Position numbers and translations under genes: made by a program. From positions 310,001 through 374,000 of the forward strand of contig NZ_JADQDN010000002.1 in assembly GCF_015694425.1 (NCBI RefSeq): DNA of 64,000 bases, given 5' to 3'. A model generated the notes under the pieces. That model searched no databases, had not been told where the DNA came from, and saw only the letters and a list, made by a program, of their open reading frames with translations. Origin of the DNA: Microvirga terrestris. GTDB lineage: Bacteria > Pseudomonadota > Alphaproteobacteria > Rhizobiales > Beijerinckiaceae. This document shows positions 63,905-64,000 of this stretch, one piece after another. Within the stretch, counting starts at the first letter, position 1. Each line of letters opens with the position of its first letter.

Positions 63905-64000
63905 TTACTTGCGGGCCTTGCGGGCCGCATAGCGAGCATCGCGCGCTGCCTTGCGCTCGATTTCGAGCCTTGCGTCATCGGCAGCCTTCTCGGCTGCCAT
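63905..64000 (-). CDS. C-terminal part of a DUF6481-like helical protein (cut by window edge)
   Basis: The last 31 codons read [20 protein letters not shown], then ARYAARKARK and a TAA stop. This Ala/Lys/Arg-rich helix is typical of the tail of DUF6481 proteins. An ATG happens to be the first codon at the window edge, but it is more likely internal. It lies 16 bp upstream of the gene at 63888. Confidence 0.55.
   Translation of the reverse strand: MAAEKAADDARLEIERKAARDARYAARKARK

Overview
The window reads as a chromosomal segment of a high-GC alphaproteobacterium of the order Hyphomicrobiales, most like Methylobacteriaceae/Microvirga-type soil bacteria. This placement is an inference. It rests on the cox operon order, the NepR-EcfG general stress pair, DUF6894 and DUF1127 proteins, HWE-type kinase, alphaproteobacterial GTTC-N7-GTTC LexA boxes and order-typical intergenic palindromes. 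No tRNA, rRNA, CRISPR array or intact insertion sequence was found.

Bases 1-30,400 are mostly conserved core genome. On the minus strand lie the glycine cleavage genes gcvT-gcvH and the first codons of gcvP, behind a tandem glycine riboswitch. They are followed by a CorC-type CNNM/CBS protein, a lipoprotein and an IalB-like protein. The aa3 cytochrome oxidase operon comes next (coxB, coxA, ctaB, a small membrane protein, ctaG, coxC, a DUF983 protein, SURF1), with an FNR/FixK-type box upstream. Then come thrC and an M16 protease, a large GGDEF/EAL membrane protein, yqgE, a DsbD-N-like protein, a peroxiredoxin and the ispH-thrB-rnhA operon flanked by REP-like palindromes. The stretch ends with a KefB-type antiporter, a MATE exporter, a DUF937 protein, a DUF1127 protein, a LysR regulator with a convergent EamA transporter, and a methyltransferase.

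Bases 30,400-37,000 are accessory. They hold an HTH protein behind a LexA-like box, a DUF6766 membrane protein inserted between two copies of a 149-bp repeat, and a lower-GC Vsr / m5C methyltransferase / putative PD-(D/E)xK endonuclease cassette. A membrane-anchored stress protein with a consensus EcfG promoter follows, then the frameshifted remnant of a umuD gene that still has a perfect LexA box. Bases 37,065-40,718 hold a tightly coupled three-gene cassette (TackOD1-like zinc protein, processive glycosyltransferase, membrane-fusion protein) that looks like an under-described polysaccharide synthesis and export system.

Bases 40,700-49,650 hold a luciferase-like monooxygenase, a fused aconitase X, a decayed 1.45-kb stretch, an AraC regulator, a small secreted protein, an MFS exporter and a CorA transporter. 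Bases 49,879-58,400 are dense in stress signalling: an RsbQ-like hydrolase translationally coupled to a PAS hybrid histidine kinase, the NepR-EcfG pair between two orphan antitoxin-like genes, and a double-domain KaiC-like ATPase coupled to an HWE kinase. Several small genes here have EcfG-like promoter matches. The window ends with a second GGDEF/EAL protein, plsC, rpsU with a strong terminator, and two small genes at the edge.
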